From contig NC_087080.1 in the NCBI RefSeq assembly GCF_026151205.1, positions 13,277,337 to 13,341,336 on the forward strand: DNA of 64,000 nt, in the 5' to 3' direction. Positions 54,966 to 64,000 of this stretch are shown here, one piece after another. The number at the start of each line of letters is the position of its first letter. Within the stretch, counting starts at the first letter, position 1. Below the pieces are notes generated by a model, which was not told the DNA's origin, did not search any database, and saw nothing but the letters and a program-made list of their open reading frames with translations. This DNA is from Bolinopsis microptera. Its lineage: Eukaryota; Ctenophora; Tentaculata; Lobata; Bolinopsidae. Both the position numbers and the translations under genes were made by a program.

Positions 54966-56854
54966 TGCAAAACGCACTATAATACGACACTCCAACTTAC
55001 AGAATGCTTGCTAGAGATAAAACAAAATATTATCAGACTATACATGCAGCATGAGTAACTGGTGGATAAGCCTTCGGTAAAAACGGATCCGGAAAAGTCA
55101 ATGCGGCACTCGGGTCCTTGGTATTGTCGTCGGTATATTGTCCATTATTTACGTTCTGCTTTCATAGTTCAAACAATAGTGAGCTCTAAATATACAGCTT
55201 TAAACCGATTAAGTATGAATGAATGAAATACATGACAATCCGCACTCCTATAATTCAAAAGCATGAGTAACTCGTAGTGATGTACGATTTCTAGAAAGTT
55301 TAAATTAAATTTGGCGCTCACAGGTCCTCGTGATCATGTGATCGCCGTATAATGTTCTGTAAATGCGCAGGGCACCTTCAAGCTTAAATTATTCACCATA
55401 CTGAGGCAGTCAACCAACGCGCGGCTTTATTTCTATGATATGATATGTTTTGATTGTTATTAATAAATACCAAAATTTAAATTTGTTTTACTAAAAAATT
55501 TGTTTTACTATTCGAGGTAAGCAGTTTAAAAGTGCATCACGCTATTTACCGGTACCTAGCTTGCTAAGGAATGGCGTGCAAGGTGATACAATTTTGTCAT
55601 ACGTTGTATGACCAGCCGTGCACGAGTGCGCGGCTCCCCCTGTATCGTTGAAACTCTACAGTGAAACGCTATAGTGAAACGACCGTGGGGGTCACGATGT
55701 GATACAAATACAATCAACAATATAACATACGTCGTATTTTCAACGAGATCGTCCTGATTACCTAAGTGTCCGGTCAATCCCCATTTCTAAGTGTTTTTTA
55801 GGTATGTATTTTTAACTTCAGGCAAAAAGGTTTCTAGGAACTGAACTACTTTTTAATACTATGATCAGATATTTGATGCTATTTGTTGAACCACTGAGTC
55901 CTTTGATAGATACATGGTTAGAGACCTTCTTGAACAACGTTTTCCATCTTGTAGAATCTTTTTTACTGGCTATATTAATTTTAGAGTCAGTCTCTCTCGT
56001 TTAAATCGTGTTGTCAAATCAGACCTTTTTAAAATGAGGAAATTTTCTCAAAACATAATAATATTTTATAATAGTGCCTTTTATAGTAGATTTTTGATTC
56101 TTTGAGCCAGACATTATACCTATTTTTGGATAAATCATATATATGGCATAACGTTGCCTGTTGGCGCCCCTCCCCCTCACTGTAAAAGCGCCCCTGGCCC
56201 TCTACATGTTGGCGCCCCTCCCCTCTTAAAGTAGAAACGCAAAATAGGACAAATTAGGTGATTTTAGAGGATACGCCAGTAAAATTTCTAATAAAGTGTG
56301 TTTCAAGAGCAAAACGCGCAGTTTTGTTAGTACCTCAGTTAAGTTTTTCAAAATTGCCTATATTCAAACGACGATTTGGTGCCCCCCCTAAGATGAACAA
56401 AATTATCATCTCTCATTGCAAATTTTAGTTCTGTTGGGCACATTGTACCAAACTTTCCAGGAGTCTTTCCTGCACATATGCTGCTTGTAACTGCACCGGT
56501 GGGACAAAGCTCCGCACTTGCTTGGACCCTCTGATCAAATTATACAAAACCTTCAGGCAGTGGCGTAACATACTTTTTTAGAGATTTTACTGGCGCATCC
56601 TCTATTGGGCAGGAGGCTGGGGGGGTTGGCCAACATGCAACGTAACACCACTGCCTTCAGGAGGCTTAACAATTGAAATTGTCCACCTATTTGCAGACAG
56701 TGCTGACTATGGAGCACAGTAACTAGAAATTCCATTTGATGACTAATGTTAAAGCTCATATTATTCAGATTCAAAACATTCATTGACCGCTGGGACATAA
56801 TCCTGCTGTCACAACGTTACTTAACCCTCTCTAATTTGAAATTATTCAATTTAG
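54966..56854. other. Non-coding stretch upstream of the first visible ODAD3 exon
   Basis: No exon recognised apart from the repeat at 55636. A duplicated GTTGGCGCCCCTCCCC unit lies at about 56160-56225. Further left, AAATTTAG|GTAAGT at 54656-54668 is a strong plus-strand donor and could close a non-coding first exon of ODAD3, but this is only a suggestion. Confidence 0.4.
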
Positions 56855-59800
56855 TGAGCCATGGAGAACACAGCTTCTATCCAGAGGAGATAGAAGATCT
56901 GAAGAAGAAGCTCCAGCTTACAGGTTTAATATTAATGATGAATAGCCCAAATTCAAGCTTACCATACTACGAAAAGAATATAAACATCAGGTCAGATACC
57001 ATAATTCTGTTACCTTAACACCTGGCCTAGCCTTAACATATTTCTTGTTCACAGATGGGGACCAGAAAGCTTATTATGAGAGTTCTGAAATAACGATGAA
57101 CAAGAACAAGGACACAATTGCAAAGCTGAGGATGAGTAACAAGAAGCTCCATCAAGAGCTAGCCGTGGCTAAGGGTCAGGCTGGTGATGAGGAAGTTATC
57201 TTGAGTGCATTCAACGCTTCAAGCCGAAATGAAGTTTCTCTTGTTAGAAGTGGAATTCTTAGCCAGGTTTTCTTGACTCAAATAAACTTTAAAGCTGTGC
57301 AAATTTGTTGAAATAAACGAATAGATAAAGTCAAATAACATACATCAATTTATTGATAAATATTCTCCCCACTTATGTAAGAAATAATACTTATTAAGTT
57401 ATTATCAAACTTTACACAAATCCAAAGTAGTTACTAGGAACATCCTAAAGACCTGATAAGTCTACTTAAAAGACTTGTAGAACTGAAAACTTACTATAAA
57501 TACAAAAAATGGAACTTAAAACTGAACTTATCAAAATCAAAAATTATGCAAAAAATTGAACTTAAAACTGAAATTATCGAACAAACAAATTTAAAATAAA
57601 TTTCTCCACAATTGGCGGTTCGAGGCTAAATACCTTAAGTCTGTCAAGTTGTCACTATTATTCAAATTAATCTTTCTTTTATTCAAATCGTCTAAAATAG
57701 TTTTAAAAATATTACATTGATGTCTACCAATCCTTCCCCTCATATTTGACATACTATCAACAGCAAAATTTAGAGCTAGTTGTGGTGGTGAGTTGCAGTC
57801 GCTACGAAGAATGTGCCCAAACATTTTCCAGCGGGATTTATGAACTCTCTCTGAAAGTGGAGTTACATTGCAACGAGCATACAAGTCCTTGTTGCTGATG
57901 ATGCGGGGATAGGTCATGTTGATGATACGTCTTAGATGTTTGCGTTGACACACATCAACTTTATTGATAATGTTCTGTGGAGCTGCCCAGCTGTTACAGT
58001 TGTACAATAAAACAGGGGTAACAAATGCTTCATACAGCTTGATTTTTACAGGAAGAGAAATGCGGGATTTCTCTGCCCATACCTTGCTGTATTTCTCAAA
58101 GGCAACGTAAGCAAGGATGCATCGGCGAGAGATATCAGCCTTACTGCAGAGCTTGGATCCAAGAGAAATAGTGTTGCGCCAGGGCTCTCTGTTCTTCACG
58201 GGTTCACCCTTGGCGTCTACCTCGTCCTTATCTGCAATGTAGAAGTGGACATGTTCTGTTTTGTCCTCGTTCACAAACAGGTTCCATTCTTCAAGGATCT
58301 CCTTACATATGGGTAGCATTTCTTTAAGAGTTTCCTCATCCTCATCTGCAAAATCGCCATCGTCGGCGTATTCCCATTCAATAGGCATGAGGGTCTCGGG
58401 GTTGAACGGTGGGTTAGGCCGAATGGTAATCACTACTGCACGGAAGTGGTACAAAGCTCCAGCAAAGTACAGTGTGAAGAATGCACCAGATGCAGCATCA
58501 CCTTGAAACGAACCCTCGGATGTTTCAAACTCTAAAGAAATGGTGTTGTTGATTTTTATCCTCAATTTGGTGTTGGAGAGCAAGTATCTCGCCAAACGAA
58601 TGTCATCCTCACAACAACCAGCATCAGCCAAAAGATCCAGGATAACTGATCTCTTGATGGTATCGAAGGCCGAGCTCATGTCGATTCCCATCTTGTGGAA
58701 CTCCCATCTCTTCTCTTTCACAACAGAAATCAGAATTCGTTGAGTCCAGACAATATTGGCACAACTATGACCAGCCTTGTAGGCATTTTGCCATGGTCCT
58801 GTGTACTCTGCAATTTGTCTTTGAATTCTGTGTAGAGTAATCAAGGAGAGCAGTTTCCTAGTTCCATTCAGAAGGCAAAGAGGTCTGAGGCTCTTTAGAG
58901 GTCCTTTTGGTTTCCCTGGCTTCTGAAGAGGGGTTAGAAACCCTTCCGTGAAAGAGGGTACATGCTCATGTACTTCGAATGATCGATTAATGAGACATGC
59001 ATATTGCTGGAAGAATACAGGTGGTGCGTACTTCAGCAGCTCGTTAGGAATCTCATCAGGACCTACTGCTTTTCCATTTTTCAACTTTGAAGCAGCATAT
59101 TGGACTTCTAAGGAAGTTATAGGAGTATTCAGAGGACGTGGGAGTCCAGTGAAAGGTACCAAAGGAGGGTCTGAGCTGGTGTAGTGATTTTTAAACCACT
59201 CTCTAATGATACTTGCTTTCATATCGTCACTTGCAACTAGCTGATTTTCAGAGTTGAAGACAGATATTGGCTCTGACTCTTTGTTGGCAGCAAGAGCTCT
59301 GGTAGCCTCGAACATCCTCTTCGTGTCATCTGCAGCGTTGATGGTGTCAGCTAGTTGGTTGGCTAGAGCTGTCTCTAGCACTTTAAGACGTTTATTGATA
59401 TCGTTCTTGAGTTTATTGATACGTTTTCTCAATACTGTCCTGTCTCTAACTGAATTGTCGTTCAGTTCTTGTAAAAGTTTGTGTCTCTCGTCAGACATAT
59501 TACATACATGCTGATCTGATGAATGATGATGTCTTTGGGTTTTCTTCTTGACACCCACAGTGTTAGAGGCTGAAGACTTGATAGTTTCAAACAGCTGTTC
59601 GAATCCTGTCTTAGTGTCAGCGGAAGGTGGAAGACTGTCAATTTGCTGAGTGACAGTTTGCTGGTACTGATCTTGTAGTTCCTTGTTACAAACCAGCGAT
59701 GTCGTGTTGTACCTTTTAGCAGCTGATGTACTGTTTCGGTATAACTTAGTTTGCTGCCTCAGGTCTATGGTAGCTTTTACAATCTTATGATCAGAATGTA

Positions 59801-62779
59801 GTTTAGCTCCTGCATAGGCCCTTGCATCATTGAGAAAAACAGTGCTGCGTGACCGGCATAAAACATAATCAATCTGAGAAAAATAAGGGCGACTTCTTTT
59901 GGTCTTCTTGTCTTTCACCCAACCAGTTCTTGTGGTTATATGACGACTGGAATGACGAAATGCAGTGTTTGCAGCAAACAAACCATTAGAAACAAGAAAA
60001 TCCAATAATCTCCCACCATTTTCATTTCGTCTTCCAACGCCATGCCTTCCAGTGTTCTTATGAAGGCCATTTTGAAAGTCATGATCAGACCTTTTGCCAA
60101 GTTTGGCATTGAAATCTCCTAGGATCCAGATTTCATGTCTTGCAGGCACATTAATTGCTTCCTGAAGCTCACAGTAAAACTGGTCAGTAGCAGCCGGATT
60201 TGATAAAGTTTTTGGGTTGGTTGGACTGTAACAGTTCACGATTCGCATTTTGCATGGTGGTTTGTTAACAAACTTGGATGGAATAAAAAAGTCCATGAAA
60301 GCAACTCGATCGCTGATCTGATGAAATGAACGGAAATAATGATTTACACGAGCGTTGATTAAGAAACCCAGTCCACCATGACGTCCTGTCTTCTGATCAA
60401 ACAAAAGGAGGCGATGATTTCCTGGTAGTTTCTTATCCTCAAACTGACAAATTTTAGTCTCTTGAATCCCTATAATGTCCAAGTCATACCTGTCACAGTC
60501 GTTAGCAAGCAAGCACTGCTTGTCTGTCTTCGTCAAACCTCGAACATTCCAAGTAGCAAAGCCGAGAAGAGCAATTGGTAACAAGGATTACGGTGTCCAG
60601 TTCTACAGCGATCCTTCGCGTAGGGGTAGATAGTCTGGTTGCAGCAACCATGCGAGTTCATCACGAACTACACGCCATCCTAAAAAATTATTATTATTAT
60701 TAAGTATAAGGAACTATAGAAGATGCTGTTGAAATAGCAATAAATTCTAATTGTTTGTCTTAAAGTTGTTCCAGAGTTTTAAAATTTAGCCATTCATTAT
60801 GTACAGTGAATTAGTCTTCTATTGTAATTATGATATTGAGGATCAATGGCCTCTTAAATTTAAAATATCTTAAATTCTCTCGTGTTACACCAAAATTGTC
60901 ACAGGAGAAGGTGATAACAAAGTATGACCAGAAAGTGTGTGAGCTGATTAAACAGTATAACGCTCTTTGTCACAGAGCTAATTCCAAACAGAAGAAAATA
61001 CAGCAACTCCAGGTTTACTTCATATTATTTTGAAATCACATCTTGATTCTTTTGAAAGTTCTCTACATATTTCGCAAATATCAATTCGACTAGCTAGATC
61101 CTAACCTAATACTCTAGATTTTGTTCCATATTTAGACAGAGCTGATGCAAATGAAGGACGATGCACGAGTAGCAGAGCAGGGTGCAGCAGGAGAGAGTGA
61201 GGGTGCACAATCACTGAGAGTGCTGGAGAATCGCCTTGATAAGGCTAACATCAAGTGTGTCGAGGCTAACCATATCAACAACACCTACAAACAGATTTTA
61301 ACTAAACTGCAAGATGTAAGCGGTTTTTATCAAGCTGCGATTTTAATCTTCGGCCTCGATTTTTACTCGCTGCCTGAAAAAGTCTCACTAAAAAGACGTA
61401 ACAATGACTTGTTACCTATAATTGTAAAGAGTTACAAGTATTAAGCGTCAATATTTGTACACAGGAACGCTTGGAGTTCGATAACCATGTTGACAAACTT
61501 CAAATGATGATAAAGAACAAAAAGAAGGAGTATCAGGAGATTTTGTCAATGAACAAGGACGCTGAGCTTGCAAAGGACAGTGCCAAGGATGAGCTGACAT
61601 ACCAGGTACATTCGAGTTTTTATTTTTGTTTGTTGCTAAATTTAGGGCCCTAGATTACATGAAGTTGTAACTTGTACCTCAATATGTCTACTCTTGTTGT
61701 CTGTAAATAGTCTTCGATTATTTTATGATAACTTTTGATTTCTCTTCAGGATGGAAAACTGCAACAAGACAAGAAGGAAAGGGAAAAGGCCCTGTTCGAA
61801 TACAGAAAACAAGCTGACGAGAAGAAGAACCATGCTGAGAAAGTTGAAAAGAGGGTAAGTCGAATCTCGAACATAAATTATACGTCTTATTGAAAGATTT
61901 TAGACTTAGAATTGAAATGTGTACCAAATACTCTGAGAAATATAACTCAAGTTAATATTCTCACAGATGGCGAGGTCAAGTATACACACTGAGGAAGTCG
62001 CTGGAGTAGACAAGGAAAAGAAACTGATCTCTGGAGAGGAGCAGGAAAGGAAGATAATGGGATACGAGGAGGCGATGCACAAAATTAAGGAGGCTACTGG
62101 TGTCTCTGATATTCAGGTATCGCGGTGTCGTGAAATAAATAACTTAACGTTTATATTCCATATATTTTGTTTCTTGTTTTTGTCCTAGTAGTTCCTCACG
62201 ATCAGTTTAATAATAACGTTGGATGGAATGTAGGAATGGCTTTTCCACAATTTGTCTTACAGGAAGTGGTTCAAAGATTCCTGCTACAAGGAGAGACTCA
62301 GAAACATCTCGAGAAACTGAAGTTCGATAACGAGAAGACTCTTCTCAGACTCCGAGAGGAGAAGGTAAAATATATATTAAAATGCACGTTCATCATTTCT
62401 TTTCCCTTTACAGCAACTTATCAGACACTTCACCGTGCAATATTATGCCTTTACTCCAAGACTCTCAGTAAACTGAGAAACTAGTACAGTTCATTAGTTC
62501 AGTGCGACCTTAACGCTGTTTTAAATACTATACATGACTATATCTGATTTCATTCAACTCCAGGCCAAATTCCAAGCTGAATTTGAAAATATGAAGTACT
62601 CTGGAGAAGCCAAGTTGTCCAGTGGACAGAGAATCCTGGAGGACATGCAGGCTAAACTGGAGGAATGTGACGGAAATTCCACTGATAGCAGACTCAAACT
62701 GGAAAGAATGGATAGAATCTTACTCAACGTAAAGGCTGGAATCGAGCATCTTTCTGACAAACTCATTTCTCTTAAACTT
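56855..62779 (+). CDS. ODAD3: ODAD3 (CCDC151), outer dynein arm docking complex coiled-coil protein; both ends incomplete
   Basis: Nine exons, all phase-matched: 56855-56923, 57055-57266, 60905-61012, 61136-61315, 61465-61605, 61750-61854, 61967-62116, 62263-62364, 62564-62779 (about 427 codons). Heptad-rich coiled coil throughout. Diagnostic stretches: LQLTDGDQKAYYESSE, NKDTIAKLR, LRVLENRLDKANIKC-EANHIN, YRKQADEKKNHAEKVEKR, VVQRFLLQGETQKHLEKLK, EFENMKYSGEAKL and IEHLSDKLISLKL, matching CCDC151 from near its N-terminus to about two-thirds of its length. The family docks outer dynein arms on ciliary doublets with ODAD1. The first visible exon starts TG-AGC after a TTTAG acceptor, so the start Met is upstream or split across an intron. 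The C-terminal exons are not found before the right edge. Intron 2 holds a LINE. Confidence 0.9.
57310..60690 (-). mobile_element. Non-LTR retrotransposon (LINE), antisense in ODAD3 intron 2
   Basis: The element spans the 997-codon ORF plus flanking non-coding parts. Beyond the stop the minus strand has a short tail with a ~48-bp unit (complement of AACTTAAAACTGAAMTTATC) repeated at about 57508 and 57558. Upstream, about 100 bp of leader precedes the start and abuts an ATT/TTA run at 60688-60705. Exact ends and target duplications were not resolved. Confidence 0.8.
57591..60584 (-). CDS. LINE ORF2-type protein: AP endonuclease plus reverse transcriptase
   Basis: 997 codons, uninterrupted. 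Residues about 1-275 form an APE-type endonuclease: ATWNVRG (Asn13), IGIQETK (Glu42), LGDFNAKLG (about 155), DYVLCRS and HSDHKIV (about 265), resembling RTE-like LINE endonucleases (the craniofacial-development-protein-2-like group). The reverse transcriptase follows: RPLCLLNGTRKLLS, AYKAGHSCANIVWTQR, GIDMSSAFDTIKR, GSFQGDAASG, and the catalytic YADDGDF near residue 738. The C-terminus has LRRIINMTYPRIISN and GHILRSD, the usual post-RT region. All catalytic motifs seen are intact, so the copy could be recent. The clade assignment is tentative. Confidence 0.93.
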   Translation of the reverse strand: MLPIALLGFATWNVRGLTKTDKQCLLANDCDRYDLDIIGIQETKICQFEDKKLPGNHRLLLFDQKTGRHGGLGFLINARVNHYFRSFHQISDRVAFMDFFIPSKFVNKPPCKMRIVNCYSPTNPKTLSNPAATDQFYCELQEAINVPARHEIWILGDFNAKLGKRSDHDFQNGLHKNTGRHGVGRRNENGGRLLDFLVSNGLFAANTAFRHSSRHITTRTGWVKDKKTKRSRPYFSQIDYVLCRSRSTVFLNDARAYAGAKLHSDHKIVKATIDLRQQTKLYRNSTSAAKRYNTTSLVCNKELQDQYQQTVTQQIDSLPPSADTKTGFEQLFETIKSSASNTVGVKKKTQRHHHSSDQHVCNMSDERHKLLQELNDNSVRDRTVLRKRINKLKNDINKRLKVLETALANQLADTINAADDTKRMFEATRALAANKESEPISVFNSENQLVASDDMKASIIREWFKNHYTSSDPPLVPFTGLPRPLNTPITSLEVQYAASKLKNGKAVGPDEIPNELLKYAPPVFFQQYACLINRSFEVHEHVPSFTEGFLTPLQKPGKPKGPLKSLRPLCLLNGTRKLLSLITLHRIQRQIAEYTGPWQNAYKAGHSCANIVWTQRILISVVKEKRWEFHKMGIDMSSAFDTIKRSVILDLLADAGCCEDDIRLARYLLSNTKLRIKINNTISLEFETSEGSFQGDAASGAFFTLYFAGALYHFRAVVITIRPNPPFNPETLMPIEWEYADDGDFADEDEETLKEMLPICKEILEEWNLFVNEDKTEHVHFYIADKDEVDAKGEPVKNREPWRNTISLGSKLCSKADISRRCILAYVAFEKYSKVWAEKSRISLPVKIKLYEAFVTPVLLYNCNSWAAPQNIINKVDVCQRKHLRRIINMTYPRIISNKDLYARCNVTPLSERVHKSRWKMFGHILRSDCNSPPQLALNFAVDSMSNMRGRIGRHQCNIFKTILDDLNKRKINLNNSDNLTDLRYLASNRQLWRNLF

Positions 62780-63065
62780 GTGAGTAATTATGAACTATCT
62801 TAAATTCCGCGGACAAATTCTTCGAAAATTTGACGAATTAGGGTACATTTTAATCAACCTAAATTATCACTAGTAAAAGTCTCTTCGGAATATTCAAATA
62901 ATGCTGGACACTGTCTTAACATTGTTTATAATCTGTTCACCTTCCTTTTGCTTCTACAAATCCGACTATCTTCAAGCATGAGCATGAAAAGTTTTTCATG
63001 GTTTTAAGGACATTGTTGAACTGTTATTGTCAAAATATCGTCGTTTTAATAGTTCCTGTGCTGGT
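62780..63065 (+). other. Start of the terminal ODAD3 intron
   Basis: Follows the CTT|GTGAGT donor of the last visible ODAD3 exon. No further exon seen before the antisense GPCR remnant. Confidence 0.5.
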
Positions 63066-64000
63066 TCAAGGGTACTGCCGAACTGATGAACTTCGTTTCC
63101 AACACAGAGTCAGAAGTTTCTTCTTAGTGAAATCTCTGAACGTTGGGTTGACTACCAAATATATAAACGGATTAATCCAAGATGATAGAAAGCATATTGC
63201 CCAAGCTACTTCGTCGAACGCCAGTCGTGTTGCGATTATTGGCATAACAGAGATAAAGTAAGGAATAATTGAAATCAAGAACCCGGTCGTTACGAAAACA
63301 ACTGCCAGCAAGCTCTTAATGTTTATTGCTGAATTTGATTTAATGATCGCAAAGATCACTAAAACAGTGTTTAAAGCAACTAATGTAACGCAAGGTAGTG
63401 CATTAAAAATGCTGATAATCGTGAAATGAATAATCTCCCTTGTGTCGCCTAATTTATCAGGTCCTTCATATCTCACATAAGCATTGCCTAATTCTGAGGC
63501 TCCAAGATACCATTTGTCACTCCAGTGTTGACTGATGTGTAAAAAACCATCTTGAAGTCCGTACGCAATCTAGAGTGCTGGTACTATGCTGACCAAAACC
63601 GTAGATATAGTTACGCTGATTCTTTGACGTCTTGTAGTATCCAAGTTCCTCAAAGGAAATACACATCTCATCAACTTGTTGAGAGACAAGACATTCACAA
63701 GGAAAAGATTAGCCACAAAGAACGTAAACAGGTAGCATCCAAAAACGTCATAGAAGGTGCTCCCAAAGACTTGAGCGTGGAACAGTTTCCAATATTGAAT
63801 GAGGATCATAGGCATCAGAACCAAGACACAGTTACAAATATCCGCTACTGCTAGGTTCTTGATTATCCAGATTGACATTTTGTCCAGCTTTATGGCACTG
63901 TGACCAATGGTGGCATAAAGGACAAACTGTATTTCCAAAAATGCCCAAAATAAAGCAGATCGGTTCCCATATAAACTGAAATATATGCTCGAAAAACATT
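63066..64000 (-). pseudogene. Rhodopsin-class GPCR pseudogene (two lesions), antisense in an ODAD3 intron
   Basis: A seven-helix receptor is recognisable. TM1 has ILGIFGNTV (conserved Asn), TM2 NLAVADICNCVLVLMP, TM3 opens with GCYLFTFF and ends SLNKLMRCVFPL (Asn-Lys-Leu where DRY is usual), TM6 SIIPYFISVMP, TM7 WINPFIYLVVNPTF (NPxxY). TM1 is in a different frame from TM2-TM7: one surplus T in GTTTGTCC (63924-63926) accounts for it. Within TM4 an in-frame TAG (63572-63570) follows IVPAL. A Met is visible at 63999 but the N-terminus may extend off the window. Two independent disabling changes favour a pseudogene. Ligand class unknown. Confidence 0.85.

Larger units (their letters stand above)
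53310..55710. repeat. Two copies of a ~90-bp repeat with internal dyads
   Basis: CCCCCTGTATCGTYGAAACTCTACAG ... CTATAGTGAARCGACMGTGGGGGTCAC-ACGTGATACAA occurs at about 53320-53393 and again at about 55636-55708. Both carry a CACTATAGTG/GCTATAGTG dyad. No coding capacity. Confidence 0.75.

Noticed and set aside
63570-63572. TAG in the GPCR as a recoded (readthrough) codon
   Set aside because: A separate frameshift in TM1 also disables the gene; no recoding signal seen, so decay is simpler.

Overview
This is a window of nuclear DNA from an animal (metazoan). The genes are split by GT-AG introns, intergenic DNA is AT-rich and full of transposon remnants, and the recognisable proteins are animal ones: Integrator subunit INTS14, the ClC-7 partner OSTM1, the outer-dynein-arm docking protein ODAD3 (CCDC151), a DNase I family enzyme and a rhodopsin-class GPCR. 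ODAD3 implies motile cilia. The phylum cannot be fixed from sequence reading alone; a marine, possibly early-branching invertebrate is a guess.

Layout, left to right. (1) 12-17681, minus strand: 16 phase-consistent coding exons of a gene that runs off the left edge. It encodes two complete FYRN-FYRC modules, the module known from TBRG1 and MLL/KMT2, then a low-complexity middle, a helical segment and a Cys4 knuckle. Its introns hold a 33-bp minisatellite, diverged dispersed repeats, a 2-kb TTAA-flanked inverted-repeat element and a duplicated splice acceptor. (2) 17682-24033: no protein gene recognised. (3) 24034-28311: a compact minus-strand run of three genes whose coding regions carry no introns: a LEM-domain/PARP-catalytic fusion, INTS14, and a secreted or tethered DNase I-like enzyme broken by a one-base shift in a C8 run. 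(4) 28312-46709: about 18 kb with no recognisable protein gene. It holds a 915-bp (GA)n tract, several other GA/CT tracts, and a CCAAT-box cluster with a perfect GTCACGTGAC palindrome. (5) 46710-51057, minus: complete four-exon OSTM1, with a second TTAA element and a nested palindrome in its first intron. (6) 51058-56854: dense repeats, including a 680-bp palindrome, a 115-bp hairpin, a LINE fragment split by a MITE with an exact 4-bp target duplication, and a GC-rich repeat family. (7) 56855 to the right edge, plus: ODAD3 (nine exons visible, both ends incomplete). An intact-looking LINE (EN plus RT, 997 codons) lies antisense in one intron, and a GPCR pseudogene lies antisense downstream of the last visible exon.

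The genes do not form a single pathway. The most interesting items are the LEM-PARP fusion (apparent H-Y-E triad), which would tie ADP-ribosyl transfer to a chromatin/nuclear-lamina targeting domain, and the tandem-FYR protein. Exon coordinates were worked out by hand from splice consensus, codon phase and homology remembered from the families; no database search was possible.
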